This document shows, piece after piece, positions 63,859 through 64,000 of a stretch of 64,000 nt of DNA (within the stretch, counting starts at the first letter, position 1; every line of letters begins with the position of its first letter). Under the pieces are notes generated by a model. That model searched no databases and was not told where the DNA came from. It worked only from the letters and a program-made list of their open reading frames with translations. The DNA lies in assembly GCF_039962255.1 (NCBI RefSeq), contig NZ_JAMPKY010000013.1, forward strand, positions 62,001 through 126,000, written 5' to 3'. Made by a program: the position numbers and the translations under genes. Origin of the DNA: Leptolyngbya subtilissima AS-A7. Lineage in GTDB: Bacteria > Cyanobacteriota > Cyanobacteriia > Phormidesmidales > Phormidesmidaceae.

Positions 63859-64000
63859 GGCACCCAATCACAGGCCTTGGTTCGTAGGCCATATGGCTCC
63901 TTTGATCGCGAACCTACCTTTTTGCAGCCTATTTAACTCGCCAAAGTCTTCCGTATAGCATTTGAATGCCAATCGGGAAGGCTTTCAGGCTGCGCGAACC
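63859..64000. other. Leader side of the CRISPR array
   Basis: The last 142 bp contain no further repeat. If the array is of type V-K this is where a tracrRNA and then cas12k would begin on the minus strand. I see an inverted pair GGTTCG (63879-63884) and CGAACC (63909-63914) but no clear anti-repeat. Confidence 0.35.

Noticed and set aside
63621-63936. Two plus-strand frames of about 88 codons
   Set aside because: They read through the CRISPR repeats; the repeated peptide is an artefact of the array.

Overview
The window is a cyanobacterial chromosome segment. The HIP1 octamer GCGATCGC recurs throughout. It encodes a light-dependent protochlorophyllide reductase, an EF-G paralogue of cyanobacterial type, a cyanobacteriochrome-type GAF domain and a LOV kinase. 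Gene density, moderately high G+C and gene families fit a filamentous Leptolyngbya/Nodosilinea-like organism, but no marker here fixes the genus.

Layout. 0-8.3 kb is a polyol/sugar utilisation block: an ABC binding lipoprotein, an SDR dehydrogenase, a SorC-type regulator, a PfkB kinase, a xylulokinase, plus a secreted intradiol dioxygenase and a type II NADH dehydrogenase. 9.0-9.6 kb holds a DJ-1/PfpI gene. 9.77-31.77 kb looks like an old, decayed 22-kb genomic island. An intact tRNA-Ser(CGA) lies at the right edge, with a broken tyrosine-integrase gene beside it and a 56-nt copy of the tRNA 3' half at the left edge. The island carries accessory genes (AEC transporter, divergent aldo/keto reductase, PPOX protein, SPFH lipoprotein, PadR operon, TPR proteins, a two-component system next to a MacAB-like exporter) and many broken genes: a methyltransferase, a zinc-ribbon gene with an amber stop, a frameshifted ABC ATPase, two IS remnants and the C-terminal piece of an integron integrase with a possible attC site.

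31.9-63.2 kb is mostly ordinary chromosome: TldE, Nei, TPR protein, transketolase-like enzyme, ring-opening amidohydrolase, acetyltransferase, ribokinase, nucleoside transporter, gamma-glutamyltransferase, EF-G, POR and phosphohexomutase. It also holds two signalling loci that probably couple light to cyclic-di-GMP: an EAL - DXCF-type cyanobacteriochrome GAF - GGDEF protein (similar in layout to the C-terminal half of Cph2), and a GAF-LOV-histidine kinase hybrid overlapping a REC-GGDEF response regulator.

63.25-64 kb is the most notable part. A tRNA-Pro(CGG) is followed 26 nt later by what looks like the end of a CRISPR-associated (Tn7-like, type V-K-like) transposon: TGT-starting repeats spaced 19, 20 and 20 bp. 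Just inside is an isolated partial CRISPR repeat attached to a spacer that matches the tRNA-Pro 3' end at 21 of 22 positions, next to a GGTT motif, and then a four-repeat CRISPR array in the same orientation. The transposase and effector genes, if present, lie beyond the right edge, so the assignment rests on these non-coding signals alone.
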